Of a DNA stretch of 64,000 nucleotides, positions 43,723 to 53,302 are shown one piece after another. How positions within the stretch are numbered: position 1 is the first letter of the stretch; each line of letters starts with the position of its first letter. The stretch spans positions 3,764,001-3,828,000 of the forward strand of contig JAYMNP010000001.1 of the NCBI GenBank assembly GCA_036941025.1, in the 5' to 3' direction. The notes beneath the pieces were generated by a model. That model was not told the origin of the DNA. It ran no database searches and saw only the letters and a list, made by a program, of their open reading frames with translations. The position numbers and the translations under genes are program-made. Origin of the DNA: Lachnospiraceae bacterium JLR.KK002 (GTDB lineage: Bacteria > Bacillota > Clostridia > Lachnospirales > Lachnospiraceae).

Positions 43723-44682
43723 GTGTTCGATTTTGAAAAACCGAAAATTGAAATTGCTCAAATTTCAGAAGACAAGAAGTACGGCCGATTTGTCGTAGAA
43801 CCACTGGAAAGAGGCTATGGTACTACACTTGGCAATTCTCTGAGAAGAATTATGCTTTCTTCTCTGCCAGGCGCAGCAGTCAGCCAGGTAAAAATCGAAA
43901 GTGTTTTGCATGAATTCAGTTCCATTCCCGGCGTAAAGGAAGACGTAACTGAGATTATTATGAACATCAAGAATCTGGCATTAAAAAACACCAGCCCAAC
44001 AAACGAGTCTAAAGTTGCTTACATTGAATTTGAAGGCGAAGGCATAGTTACAGCAGCAGATATCCAGGTGGACCCGGATATCCAGGTGCTGAATCCTGAT
44101 CTGGTAATTGCCCATCTCAACGGAGGTGCAGATTCCAGACTGTATATGGAACTGACCATTACAAAAGGCAGAGGCTATGTGAGCGCCGATAAGAACAAGA
44201 GTGAAGATGTACCTATCGGTGTAATTGCGATTGATTCCATTTATACACCGGTAGAACGTGTGAACCTTACCATCGAAAATACACGTGTGGGACAAATTAC
44301 AGACTATGATAAACTTACACTTGACGTATATACCAACGGTACGTTAGAGCCGGACGAAGCAGTCAGTCTGGCGGCAAAAGTTTTAAGCGAGCATTTGAAC
44401 CTGTTCATTGACCTGTCCGAGAATGCGAGAACTGCAGAAGTCATGATTGAAAAAGAAGACAATGCAAAAGAAAAAGTTCTTGAAATGAATATCGACGAAC
44501 TGGAACTGTCCGTACGTTCTTACAACTGCCTGAAACGGGCAGGAATCAATACAGTGGAAGAACTGACCAACCGGACGCCGGAGGACATGATGAAAGTTCG
44601 GAACCTGGGACGCAAGTCACTGGAAGAAGTGCTGGCAAAATTAAAAGAACTTGGTTTACAGTTAAACCCTGGAGAAGAATGA
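43723..44682 (+). CDS. rpoA: RNA polymerase alpha subunit
   Basis: This 319-residue protein has the dimerising N-terminal domain ([21 protein letters not shown]) and the C-terminal DNA-contact domain ([28 protein letters not shown]). GTG start after AAGGAGGG. The last codons and stop are part of the first copy of a 73-bp tandem repeat. Confidence 0.98.
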   Translation: MFDFEKPKIEIAQISEDKKYGRFVVEPLERGYGTTLGNSLRRIMLSSLPGAAVSQVKIESVLHEFSSIPGVKEDVTEIIMNIKNLALKNTSPTNESKVAYIEFEGEGIVTAADIQVDPDIQVLNPDLVIAHLNGGADSRLYMELTITKGRGYVSADKNKSEDVPIGVIAIDSIYTPVERVNLTIENTRVGQITDYDKLTLDVYTNGTLEPDEAVSLAAKVLSEHLNLFIDLSENARTAEVMIEKEDNAKEKVLEMNIDELELSVRSYNCLKRAGINTVEELTNRTPEDMMKVRNLGRKSLEEVLAKLKELGLQLNPGEE

Positions 44683-44890
44683 AATTCTTCGGAGGGGTGC
44701 TACCAAACGAACAGTTCATGTTCGTTTGGGTACCGCTAACTTCGGAGAAGAATGAAATTCTTCGGAGGGGTGCTACTGAACGAACAGCTAACGTTCGTTC
44801 AGGTACCGCAGAATAAAGGTGAGGAGTAAGCCGAGCCAGGGTGCTGCCAAACGAACTGCTCATGTTCGTTCAGGTTCCGCTATAGAACAG
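44671..44890. repeat. About 73-bp tandem repeats between rpoA and rplQ
   Basis: The unit starting GGAGAAGAATGAAATTC at 44671 recurs at 44744 (73 bases), and a more diverged third copy aligns about 71 bases later. Each has an inverted repeat (CGAAC ... GTTCG) and copies 1 and 2 also AAGAATGAAATTCTT. Copy 1 begins inside the end of rpoA. A second pair of direct repeats (ATAAGACCAAA) follows near 44897 and 44940. Confidence 0.8.
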
Positions 44891-44986
44891 GGTTTATAAG
44901 ACCAAAGGGCGAAACCCTGCGTATCACATGTTCGGTAAATAAGACCAAAAGGCATTGCCGGATATTTAAAATGGAGGATTATTGAA

Positions 44987-45523
44987 ATGGCTAAATACAG
45001 AAAATTAGGCAGAACTTCTGACCAGAGAAAAGCCCTGATCAGAAACCAGGTAACCGCATTGTTATACAACGGTAAAATTGTGACAACCGAAGCAAAGGCA
45101 AAGGAAGTCCGCAAAGTGGCTGAAGGACTGATTGCCATGGCAGTGAAGGAAAAAGACAATTTTGAAGAGGTTACGGTAACCGCCAAAGTTCCCCGCAAGG
45201 ACAAAGACGGCAAGAGAGTAAAAGAAGTGGTAGACGGCAAGAAAGTAACCGTATACGACGAAGTAGAGAAGAAAATCAAAAAGGACCTTCCTTCCCGTTT
45301 ACATGCGAGACGTAAGATGAACAAAGTATTATACTCTGTGACATCTGTACCCGCTGAAAATGCAGGAAAGAAGAAGAACACCAGAAAAGTTGACGTTGCA
45401 GCTAAATTATTTGACGAAATTGCTCCAAAATATGCAGATCGTAACGGTGGATACACCAGAATCGTGAAAATTGGCCAGCGTAAAGGTGACGGTGCTTTAG
45501 AGGTTCTTCTGGAATTAGTATAG
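44987..45523 (+). CDS. rplQ: 50S ribosomal protein L17 with internal insertion
   Basis: This 178-residue protein has the L17 core ([21 protein letters not shown] and the [17 protein letters not shown] end). Usual bacterial L17 has about 112-130 residues. A Lys-rich insert of about 50 residues sits in the middle (about 65-120). It is the last gene of the cluster and is followed by a terminator. Confidence 0.95.
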   Translation: MAKYRKLGRTSDQRKALIRNQVTALLYNGKIVTTEAKAKEVRKVAEGLIAMAVKEKDNFEEVTVTAKVPRKDKDGKRVKEVVDGKKVTVYDEVEKKIKKDLPSRLHARRKMNKVLYSVTSVPAENAGKKKNTRKVDVAAKLFDEIAPKYADRNGGYTRIVKIGQRKGDGALEVLLELV

Positions 45524-45547
45524 AATCGGAAAAGACGTTTTATAAGA

Positions 45548-45598
45548 AACCGCCGGAAAGATTATTTGAAATGTATTCTTTCCGGCGGTTATTTTTTG
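45548..45598 (+). terminator. Terminator of the ribosomal cluster
   Basis: AACCGCCGGAAAGA pairs perfectly with TCTTTCCGGCGGTT, followed by ATTTTTTG. Confidence 0.9.
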
Positions 45599-45663
45599 TA
45601 AAAATCTGACGATGTTATTAAAAAGGGAATGGATTTCCGGAAAAGTTTCAGGGAGGGAACAGC

Positions 45664-46548
45664 ATGAGAGTAGCATCGTCATATAATGCCGGCGGAATGT
45701 CTGCCGGGAGTATGCAGGGAAGCATATCTACGAATAATACCAGAAAACGTACCGGCCCGGTCCGGAAAAGCAATCAGAATAAAGTGATAAAGAAAAGGGT
45801 AAATTATAACCCCAGAGAAATACGCTCCGCATTACTGCGGGCTTCCAGAGCCCAGAGCGCGGGAAAAGTGCTGACGCAGGCCAAAGGAAAGCTGGCAAAT
45901 CTTCTGCGGGCCAAGGGAACCGGCCAGTTCAATGAATCAGAGCTTGCTGCCGCCATTATCCATGCCAGAAGAATGGTGCGGTGCGCCCAGATGAAAACTC
46001 AGAATCTGAAGCAGGAAGAACAAATGCAGAAGAAAAACGCCAACGAAGCAAAGGCAGAGGAGCAGCAGCGGAAAAATGATTTGAAACTGCGGATGAAGCG
46101 GAAAGAGCAGAATCTGAAGCAGAAAGCCAGAAATGAAAAGGCACAGAACGTGCAGAAGCAGAAACGCCAGCACCAGCAACTGCTGCAGCGCCGCCGGATT
46201 CACCGCAATATGGAACATGAGAAGATGGAAGAAGCAGACCTGGAGTATAAAAAGAATATGGGCAATGCGTCCCGTGATAATTCCTGCGAGATGGAATTCG
46301 AGCCTGCATTTTTCCCATTAGAAGGAGTGGAACTGGAATTAAGCGATGACGGTATGGAACTGACAGAAGCCCAGATTGAACAGCAAATCGAACAGGAAGT
46401 AGCCATGGCCATGGCGGCAGAACTGTCAGCAGCCAGCGTATCCGTGCCAGTGGCATCTGCAGGCCCGGAAGGGGCACCGGCCGGCGGCGCCCCTTCCGGA
46501 GCAGGCGGAGAAGTTCCTGCGGCGGATATGGCTGCCGGAGGGATGTAG
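45664..46548 (+). CDS. Hypothetical Lys/Gln-rich coiled-coil protein
   Basis: This 294-residue protein was not recognised. Residues 1-60 are basic; 60-205 are helical and rich in Lys, Gln, Arg and Met (likely coiled coil). 205-260 are acidic, and the tail is Ala/Gly/Pro rich. No signal peptide or membrane helix. CAGGGAGGGAAC lies upstream of the ATG. It resembles the gene at 17958 in composition. Confidence 0.6.
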   Translation: MRVASSYNAGGMSAGSMQGSISTNNTRKRTGPVRKSNQNKVIKKRVNYNPREIRSALLRASRAQSAGKVLTQAKGKLANLLRAKGTGQFNESELAAAIIHARRMVRCAQMKTQNLKQEEQMQKKNANEAKAEEQQRKNDLKLRMKRKEQNLKQKARNEKAQNVQKQKRQHQQLLQRRRIHRNMEHEKMEEADLEYKKNMGNASRDNSCEMEFEPAFFPLEGVELELSDDGMELTEAQIEQQIEQEVAMAMAAELSAASVSVPVASAGPEGAPAGGAPSGAGGEVPAADMAAGGM

Positions 46549-46624
46549 GAAAGGCGTAGGAAACCAGATAAGGAAACAAACTGTTCATAACAGGGAATCG
46601 GCAGAGTTTAGCAGCTTTGTCGAT

Positions 46625-46690
46625 TTTTTATCTTATAGGAAAGACCTTGTCACGCTAAAGCGTGAAAGTGTCTTTCCTATAAGATAAAAA
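46625..46690. repeat. Palindromic repeat element, copy 2
   Basis: A perfect 20-bp inverted repeat (46625-46644 with 46671-46690; contains ATCTTATAGGAAAGA) around a CACGC/GCGTG inner hairpin. Related to 19095-19149: same TAGGAAAGA arms and CTTGTCACG...GCGTGAAAG middle. Confidence 0.8.
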
Positions 46691-46750
46691 CAAAGATGCA
46701 CACGCAAATGCAAAGGAAATATGTCGCCAGAGCGACGCATTTGCGGTGCG

Positions 46751-46777
46751 GAATTTCGTAAAACGAAATTCTTTTTT
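46751..46777 (+). terminator. Terminator-like hairpin in gene-poor spacer
   Basis: GAATTTCGT/ACGAAATTC with a three-base loop and T6. No intact gene ends here; the stretch 46549-47000 otherwise holds only the palindromic element. Confidence 0.6.
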
Positions 46778-47000
46778 AATGAGTTTGTATCATAAAATGA
46801 CAGCAAAGCGGTACATATCATGGAATTTGGAGGCTCTTTCTGGTCAAAACAAAGTGTTCGTTATGTATTTGTTAGGATTTGTGCAGTATAATCAATTATA
46901 AATGCTGACGGGCAAAGGGACAGCCTGTTGTCGGCAATTTATACACATGACAGGGAACACCAAACCAGAAGGGCAACCATATCGGGGAAAAGGAGCAGAA

Positions 47001-47837
47001 ATGGCTTATAAGATATTGATTATTGATGATGATACCGAACTTCTTAAAATGCTGAAAAAATTTTTGGAAATTAAAAAGTATGAAATCATAACAGCAGAGA
47101 ATAGAATTGCCGAACGGACACAGATACTACGAGCTCCATTGTCCGTTTTGAAAGGATATCAGGAAATGCTGACGGAATATCTGCCAGGTGAAGATATAGA
47201 TATGGGGCAGGCAATGGAAATGCTGTCAGAAAGCGGACGTCAGATTGAACATATGGATGCCTTTGTAGAAGCAATGCGGAAATTGAAAAGTTTGGAAAAC
47301 CGGCAACTGACTCCGGGGAATATTTTTGCCAGACAATTAGAGAAAGATATTCAGGGTGAACTTGCCATTTTGAAAAAAGAGTGTGGGAAACAATGTGTAT
47401 TACAGGCGTCAGAATCAAAGGAAGAATTTTACGGGGATAAGGAAGTTATTTTGGAAGTGACGGAAAATTTTCTGTCAAATGCTCTGCGTCATGGGAAACG
47501 ACAGATTACAATTGAAATAGGGATTGCATTAGAAGCTCCGATGGCAATCCTTGCTTTCACATTCTGTGCAGATACCTATACGCAGGAAATTGCCGGCAGG
47601 CGGTCAGAAATCTGGCGGCTATGCCCCATGAAAAAGAAAATAAATTCTATTTACAGATGGATTGTGATACAGGAAATGTTTTTAATGGCTGTCGCAGCCA
47701 TTGGATATGGATTGTTTTTTCTGTTCCAAAATCCAGACATAAATGGACTGGGGCAAAGCGGTCCTGTTTCGGAATATGTGGGTGGGAATCGGAGGCTGCA
47801 TGGCGCTGTGGCTGATTACAAATTCGAGCATCGGTGA
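47001..47837 (+). pseudogene. Chimeric remnant: response regulator + histidine kinase + ABC permease
   Basis: The frame opens as a receiver domain (AYKILIIDDDTELLKMLKKF) that breaks off after about 35 residues. It continues as a histidine kinase piece: dimerisation helix (RAPLSVLKGYQEMLTEYL) and N box (VTENFLSNALRHG), without the ATP lid. It then becomes an ABC-2 type permease with a hydrophobic helix. Three unrelated truncated parts in one frame imply internal deletions in a former two-component/ABC locus. Confidence 0.75.
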
Positions 47838-47991
47838 CAGAACCTTTAAAGCATGGAACCTGTTCTCCTATGCCTTCAGGAAGTTAGAGTACAGCAGTGA
47901 TTTGAGCTGGATATGCGGGAAAGTTGTCTGTATTTGTATTGGAATCATGGCAGTGGCAGCATTGCCTGAAATCATCAGGAAGAGAGGTTAA
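47743..47991 (+). pseudogene. ABC permease C-terminal remnant, shifted frame
   Basis: This 82-residue frame has two hydrophobic segments (GIGGCMALWLITNSS and VVCICIGIMAVAALPE). It continues the permease sequence of the chimeric frame after a frameshift and is followed directly by the ATPase fragment. Confidence 0.6.
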
Positions 47992-47995
47992 GACT

Positions 47996-48330
47996 ATGGG
48001 AATTAAGATAGAGGATTTAACAGTAACATTCAGGAATCATGTAACCGCAATCAATCATGCAGATTTGGAAATTCCAAAGGGAATCTTTGGGTTGCTGGGG
48101 GAAAACGGGGCAGGAAAAACAACGCTCATGCGGGTGCTTACCACTGTGTTATCACCAACCAGCGGTACGGTAACCTTAGATGGAATACTTTACAGCGAGG
48201 GGAATTTTGAAAAATAAGTAAGAAAATAGGATATCTTCCCCAGGAAACAGACCTGTATCCCAATCTGTCGGTACAGGAATGTCTGGAATATATGGGGGAC
48301 TTATCTGGTATACCCGGACAGACATTTTCA
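47996..48330 (+). pseudogene. ABC transporter ATP-binding protein, truncated and frameshifted
   Basis: The first 74 codons are a normal ABC ATPase start with Walker A (GLLGENGAGKTTL), ending at a stop at 48217. The next segment in another frame reads the Q-loop region (KKIGYLPQETDLYPNLSVQE) until about 48330. The ABC signature and Walker B are gone. Decayed drug- or bacteriocin-type exporter. Confidence 0.8.
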
Positions 48331-48449
48331 TTACAGAAAGCTTTTAAATTAAACGTTGATTCAGCGCCAGTTTCGGGATATAATAATTTTGAGGTCATAT
48401 ACCTTTCAGGAATGGCTTTTCAGTTTGCCGGATGTATGGTAAGGAGGTC

Positions 48450-49400
48450 ATGCCTGTGAATACAGAAATAAAAAATGCGGTAAATGCGGCGGATACGGAT
48501 GCACAGTATGATGAGAAGGCGAAGCGGCTGTTAGGAAATAAAATGATTCTGGCGCATATTTTGGTAAAGACGGTGGATGAATTTTTGGGCATGGATCCGG
48601 AAGAGGCCGTATCTTATATTGAGGGAGATCCGTTCATTAGCGCAGTTCCGTTAGAGCCGGGATTGACAAACGTGGCAAAAGAGAAAGACGGGCAGCGGAT
48701 TGTCGGGTTAAATACGGAAAATACGGAAATAAACGAGGGAATGCTCCGTTTTGATATTATTTTTTATGTGCGGATGAAAGATGGAATCTCGCAGATGATT
48801 GTGAACATTGAGGCGCAAAAGGGGGAACCATCAGGCTACCGTATTTTAAACAGGGCGGTTTTTTATGTCAGCCGTCTTATTTCGTCGCAGAAGGAACGGG
48901 ATTTTGTCAAGATGAATTATGACGACATACGCCATGTATATTCCATCTGGGTATGTATGGGCATGGACGAGGGCAGCATGGCCCATGTGCATCTGGCGAA
49001 AGACGACATATTGGGCTCCCATCAGTGGGAAGGCGGGCTTGATTTGTTAAATATTGTTATGATAGGAATATCAGATGAGTTGCCAGAACATGATGATAAA
49101 TATGAGTTACACCGCCTGTTAAGCGCAACATTGTCAATGGAGCTTTCTGTTGATGAGAAATTAGGGATTTTGGAAACAGAGTACGGCATTCTGTTAGATG
49201 ATAAAATAAGAGAGGAAGTGGTCATGATGTGCAATTTATCGCAGGGAATCAGAGAAAAGGGAAGAGAAGAGGGGGAAGTCAGATTTATCTTAAATATGTA
49301 TCATAAGGGTTACTCATTAGAACAGATAGCAGATGTGGCAGAGAAAAGCATGGAGGAAGTAGACGCCATCATAAAAGGCGGGGAGCCGGTACTGGCATAA
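48450..49400 (+). CDS. Rpn-like PD-(D/E)XK nuclease-family protein
   Basis: This 316-residue protein of the recombination-promoting nuclease/putative transposase group is abundant in Lachnospiraceae. The nuclease core shows RFDIIFYVRMKDG and VNIEAQKGE (catalytic Asp and Glu-x-Gln/Lys). C-terminal helices follow (GREEGEVRFILNMYHKGYS). AAGGAGGTC lies upstream; a GTG at 48456 gives better spacing and may be the real start. It may promote RecA-independent DNA rearrangement, as E. coli RpnA does. Confidence 0.85.
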   Translation: MPVNTEIKNAVNAADTDAQYDEKAKRLLGNKMILAHILVKTVDEFLGMDPEEAVSYIEGDPFISAVPLEPGLTNVAKEKDGQRIVGLNTENTEINEGMLRFDIIFYVRMKDGISQMIVNIEAQKGEPSGYRILNRAVFYVSRLISSQKERDFVKMNYDDIRHVYSIWVCMGMDEGSMAHVHLAKDDILGSHQWEGGLDLLNIVMIGISDELPEHDDKYELHRLLSATLSMELSVDEKLGILETEYGILLDDKIREEVVMMCNLSQGIREKGREEGEVRFILNMYHKGYSLEQIADVAEKSMEEVDAIIKGGEPVLA

Positions 49401-49521
49401 TTATGGATGCAGAGAAGCGGACATTGTTTTCCTATCAGAAAACAGTCCGCTGTTTTTCTGTCATGGCGGCCAGTCAAAAAGGTTTCAAACATTTAGTAGG
49501 ATTTTGAAAAGGGGAATTGAA

Positions 49522-50574
49522 TTGAAAAATAAAAAATGCAATCTGTATATTACAGGTGGTATTGCAATTATAGGAATCATTGGCCTTGTTATCCTGCAGC
49601 TCCGATGCTACAAACTGATGGGCATATACGGAGGGACAAGGTTTTTGTCTGATCTCAGGCAGCTTGGAATAGCTATCATGGGCGGCTTGTTTACAAGCGC
49701 ATTTGTTACGTTTTTAATTTCAATGGGCGAATATAAAAATGAGCGGAGAGAAGCGTTGGAAAATGTATATTTTGCGGCGGAAGACCTGGAACGCGAATTT
49801 ATAAAAATAAAATATTTCCTTCCAGATGAGCCGAAAGAGCTTGTCAGCAGCCTTTTAGGGGAGTTGGATAATAATGAGCAAAATAAAAAATTTAATAAAA
49901 TGCTGTCAGAAGCAGTCGCGCAATTTGAAAACCGGCAGGAGGCAGATGAAATTTATGAACGAAACTGTCAGAGGCTGGAATACGATGTGCAGGATGCATT
50001 CAGGGATTATATATGGGAACATACAGATGAACGGACAAAAGAAGCGTGCAGGGAACCATTACAGATAAAAGAATATCTGGATAAGGTATGCGCGGAGAAA
50101 ATCAAAACATACCGTGAGCAGTTGGAAAATTCCATGAAATCATTTTTGCGGTTTCAAGAAGTCCGTACAAATAACATGACTGACGCGTATAAAAGACTGG
50201 ACTTTCTTTTTGCCAATAAATCTATACGAAACCATATACATGAAAAACTTTACTGCAGGATTTTGGAGGAAATAAAACAGATAAAAGAAGAAAGCTATCA
50301 TTTTGATTTGTATTTTTCAGGAAAGGGCGGAAATAGCGCAGTGCAATATTCGATTGTCTGGAAACTGCAAAAAACGTTGCTTTGTGAGGATCAAGACTGG
50401 CATTACCGTAAGTTTGATTTTGATATAGTCACAGAAATGGTTCAGATATTGGTCTATGCAAATGGAGCAAAAAATAAGAATGAGTTTCCTCAAATAAACG
50501 AATATAAACTGCAGGCCAAGCCGGGATATTGCCAACGACTGTATGAAAAATGGGAGAAAGAATCGAAAGGCTAA
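49522..50574 (+). CDS. Hypothetical membrane protein with long helical cytoplasmic part
   Basis: A 350-residue protein, not recognised. Two hydrophobic helices near the start (about residues 5-25 and 45-65) are followed by a long charged helical region with probable coiled coils. The TTG at 49522 after AAAAGGGGAA is the likely start; a TTG six codons upstream is possible. AT-rich compared with the ribosomal region and located in accessory DNA. Function unknown. Confidence 0.55.
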   Translation: MKNKKCNLYITGGIAIIGIIGLVILQLRCYKLMGIYGGTRFLSDLRQLGIAIMGGLFTSAFVTFLISMGEYKNERREALENVYFAAEDLEREFIKIKYFLPDEPKELVSSLLGELDNNEQNKKFNKMLSEAVAQFENRQEADEIYERNCQRLEYDVQDAFRDYIWEHTDERTKEACREPLQIKEYLDKVCAEKIKTYREQLENSMKSFLRFQEVRTNNMTDAYKRLDFLFANKSIRNHIHEKLYCRILEEIKQIKEESYHFDLYFSGKGGNSAVQYSIVWKLQKTLLCEDQDWHYRKFDFDIVTEMVQILVYANGAKNKNEFPQINEYKLQAKPGYCQRLYEKWEKESKG

Positions 50575-50757
50575 GAAAAATCGGGAGATGTGAAAAAGGA
50601 TATTTCTTATTTGCCAGTTTTGAAATTGAATGGACGTGAGAAAAGGATATTATATTTATCTTGCGAACAAAGAATCATAACTGTAATAAACCAAAGCAGC
50701 GTCAACGAAGAACTTGTTCAGGGAATGGCTATCATAAAGTTGTAACGGAGGCGGCTA

Positions 50758-51039
50758 ATGAGATATATCTACTATCTTGTAAGAAAATATACTCATAGCA
50801 CTGATATGGCATATAAGGCAGTCGGAAAACTTTTAGAGATTGCCAAAGTATGCCGTGTTACGAACGATGATGTTCTTATTGCATTTCAGAAAAAGGCAAA
50901 GGATTTCGGGGATTGCCTTGTTGCTGCCTGTGCCAAATCCATACATTGTGATTATATTGCCACCTGAAACAAAAGAGATTTTGAAGGTTTTGGTATTCCT
51001 GCAGTTACCCCAACTGAAATCCTTTTGCAAATCATGTAA
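50758..51039 (+). pseudogene. PIN-domain toxin remnant with nonsense codon
   Basis: The frame reads the C-terminal two thirds of a PIN ribonuclease toxin (VCRVTNDDVLIAFQKKAKDFGDCLVAACA). A TGA at 50965-50967 stands where family members have Arg (DYIAT-stop-NKRDFEGFGIPAVTP). The N-terminal catalytic Asp region is absent. Broken toxin of a former toxin-antitoxin pair. Confidence 0.75.
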
Positions 51040-51104
51040 AACATATTTCATGAAAGATTTTTTGTCGCCCGGTTGCAGGCTGGGATTATGGCTGATATAA
51101 TCCG

Positions 51105-51377
51105 ATGCTCGCTATCTTTACTATCTTTATGGACAATATCGCAAATAATTTCCATGCGGACATGCCGAACCAGAAATGGTGCACGGATTTCACATACCTG
51201 TTCCTGAAGAATGAGGATGTCCGGTACAACTGCGCCGTTGTAGACCTTTATGACCGGAGCGTGGTAGCTGGCATAACGGACCAGTACGGATTACCAACAA
51301 CCGTGTACGTCCGCATAGCTATAAATGTTACAAAAAAGATTGACCACTGTAGCGTCGATCGGGTGAGAAAATTATAG
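51105..51377 (+). pseudogene. IS3-family transposase fragment (OrfB integrase core)
   Basis: About 70 residues (NFHADMPNQKWCTDFTYLFL, then CAVVDLYDRSVVA) match the start of the DDE integrase core of IS3/IS150-like transposases. The remainder, with the last two acidic residues, is missing. Flanked by other recombinase debris. Confidence 0.8.
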
Positions 51378-51474
51378 CACATTAATGGGGGAGTCTCTTA
51401 TGGGCTCCCTGAGTTTTACAGTGGGTATGCCACCATGACAGCCTTTTTTATTTAAAAATCCATCAGCCGCTCGC

Positions 51475-51822
51475 AATACGGTAGACACTCTGACAATCAT
51501 CCGCAAGCTAAAGGAACGGAGTCTGGAGGTATATTTTGAGAAGGAAAATAATTTCTTAACCAAATGCGTCAAGAAAAACTGTGGCGAGATACCGCAATAC
51601 GATATTAAGGACTTCAACCCGGCAATCATTGACCTGGCAACTTTTGACCTGGTGCAAAAAGAAACTGAACGGCGGCCGGAACGCCATAAGCTGCACCGCA
51701 GCAGCCTATTTGCAGCAAAGGTTATCTATGGGGACTGCAGCGGCTTACGGTCGGAAAGTCTGGCACAGCAACAGCAGGCATCGTAAGTACATCTGGCGCT
51801 GCAACCAGAAATCCAGTCCTTT
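51475..51822 (+). pseudogene. Large serine recombinase fragment
   Basis: Reads NTVDTLTIIRKLKERSLEVYFEKEN, part of the resolvase domain, then the recombinase domain (NPAIIDLATFDLVQKETERR) to a stop at 51784. A shifted frame then gives the zinc-ribbon piece (GRKVWHSNSRHRKYIWRC). Both ends are missing. Confidence 0.75.
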
Positions 51823-51924
51823 TTTCGTTATCGTCTTCGCTAAAAATTTCGATGTCAGCATCCTTAGTAAAATCCGTGTTTAGTGAACTGTGGAAAATGA
51901 AAGCTGGGAACCGGGAAGTTGTGT

Positions 51925-51953
51925 TTGCAATCAATGCCAGGATATGGTATATT
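51925..51953 (+). promoter_or_regulatory. Promoter of toxin mRNA, copy 2
   Basis: TTGCAA (51925-51930), 17 bases, TATATT (51948-51953), identical in layout to copy 1. The anti-ribosome-site pairing is kept (51988-52000 with 52056-52067). Confidence 0.65.
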
Positions 51954-52075
51954 CGGTACAGGAGTAATCGTGTTACAGGGTGGACAGCCTCCCGCCTTTC
52001 TGAAATGGCATTCGCCATTGTGTCATTCGGCACGAATCCCTTCATGGGAAATACGGAAAGAGGGAGGTGGTGGAT

Positions 52076-52171
52076 ATGAGTACATATGAAGTATTAAGCC
52101 TGCTTATTTTAGGCGGTACTTTTCTCGTATCACTGCTTGCCTACATAGATAGGAATAACAAGCGCAAATAA
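52076..52171 (+). CDS. Small hydrophobic type I toxin (holin-like), copy 2
   Basis: A 31-residue paralogue of the peptide at 14467, differing in two residues (Leu for Met at 10, Val for Ile at 18). The same GGGAGGTGG site, the same leader with a pairing segment that covers it, and the same antisense promoter are present. Duplicated toxin-antitoxin loci are common for this class. Here it lies among decayed recombinases. Confidence 0.72.
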   Translation: MSTYEVLSLLILGGTFLVSLLAYIDRNNKRK

Positions 52172-52262
52172 AAATAAGCCTACCTTGTTTCTTGGCCGAA
52201 TCAGGTAGGCTTATTGCTTTACCCGGAGGCTAACCACTTTGTGGGCGGTTGCTCCTTTTGAT
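52166..52262 (-). ncRNA. Predicted antisense RNA antitoxin, copy 2
   Basis: Minus-strand promoter TTGCAA (52292-52297), 17 bases, TATAGT (52269-52274); start near 52262; end after the AAGCCTACCT/AGGTAGGCTT hairpin (52176-52212), which has T-rich sequence on its minus-strand 3' side. Overlaps the toxin message tail. Confidence 0.6.
52176..52212. terminator. Bidirectional hairpin in toxin-antitoxin locus, copy 2
   Basis: AAGCCTACCT pairs with AGGTAGGCTT; T-rich on the minus-strand 3' side. Confidence 0.6.
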
Positions 52263-52344
52263 GTCTCTACTATAGCACACAGGGCGGGTTATTGCAAGGA
52301 TTTTGTTCCGGTATGTTATGATTGTGCCGGAGGTGGTTACAGTT

Positions 52345-52647
52345 ATGGACATTAGAGAACAGATTATACAGAAAGTCATGGAGACACTGGAAGGCCAGGT
52401 GGAGCCGGAGACAGCGGATCTTGTACAGGATGTGCTGGTTCTGGAACTGAACCGGTATGAGGTACAGGAGCGGTGTACAGATGTGTCGGTGTCTGATAGC
52501 AGCGCGGAACGTATGCTGAAAAAGTTCTTTACAACAAGGCGGATAGAAACGAGAACAGATACGGAAGAAGCACTATTTTTGGAAAAACCGGGATACGGTG
52601 GTATTATTTTCATTCACGATAGAGAATGTCAGGAAAAATTAAAATAG
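52345..52647 (+). pseudogene. Tyrosine recombinase N-terminal fragment
   Basis: 100 residues matching the start of element-encoded integrases: NRYEVQERCTDVSVSDSSAERMLKKFF, then a RIETRT segment just before the core-binding domain. The catalytic part is absent and the C-terminus is unrelated. AGGTGG lies before the ATG. It could still be translated but cannot recombine DNA. Confidence 0.6.
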
Positions 52648-53300
52648 CGAATTTCTGTATGTAAGATAAATGGGATAAGGTAGATGATAATATGGAAGTT
52701 TGCAGTTAAATGTGAGCTTCTTATTTTTGTGAAAAAACAGGCGTTTACAAAGATAAAAACACAACGTAAAGAAATCAGGGTGGGTAATGTCTGGTTTATA
52801 AGGTTTTAGAAGCGTTTTCTGCTTATGTGATTAAAAATGCTCTCTATTACGTAACGGGAATAATTAACAGCTATCTGTATCAAATTTTAAGGGAAGTTTT
52901 ATTGAATTTCCGGGTGATAGCAGGCAGGGTGTATGTCTGAAAGATTGAGAAAAAAGTAAAAAAGGTTATGGGTATGCTGAAGCATGGTGTGAAATTTACT
53001 TCAACGCAGCCCAATGTGACAGGCATATTAGAAAATGTGTTCCTGTTCACTGTTTTTCTCTTTCTGTGAAAGAATCCATGCTGCCAGGGTACGCCATATG
53101 GGTATTTCAGAAAGATGGGAGGTTGCCTGTACTGTAAAGAAATAACAGATAAAATGTGATATGTATGAAAAATTCTGTTATCTGAAAAATTCTATAGGCA
53201 ATTCATGCATTTTTTCAACAAAGTGAAATGGATATGGTATAATATGCACTGGGAGGGGAACTTCCTGTCACATGAAATTTACAAAAGAGTAAGGAGTATG
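52648..53300. other. Gene-free AT-rich spacer
   Basis: No supported gene in about 650 bases; all frames are short. The only clear signal is a TATAAT at 53238-53243 with a weak -35 (TTCAAC, 18-base spacing), probably the promoter for the HTH-TPR genes at 53303. Confidence 0.5.
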
Positions 53301-53302
53301 AA

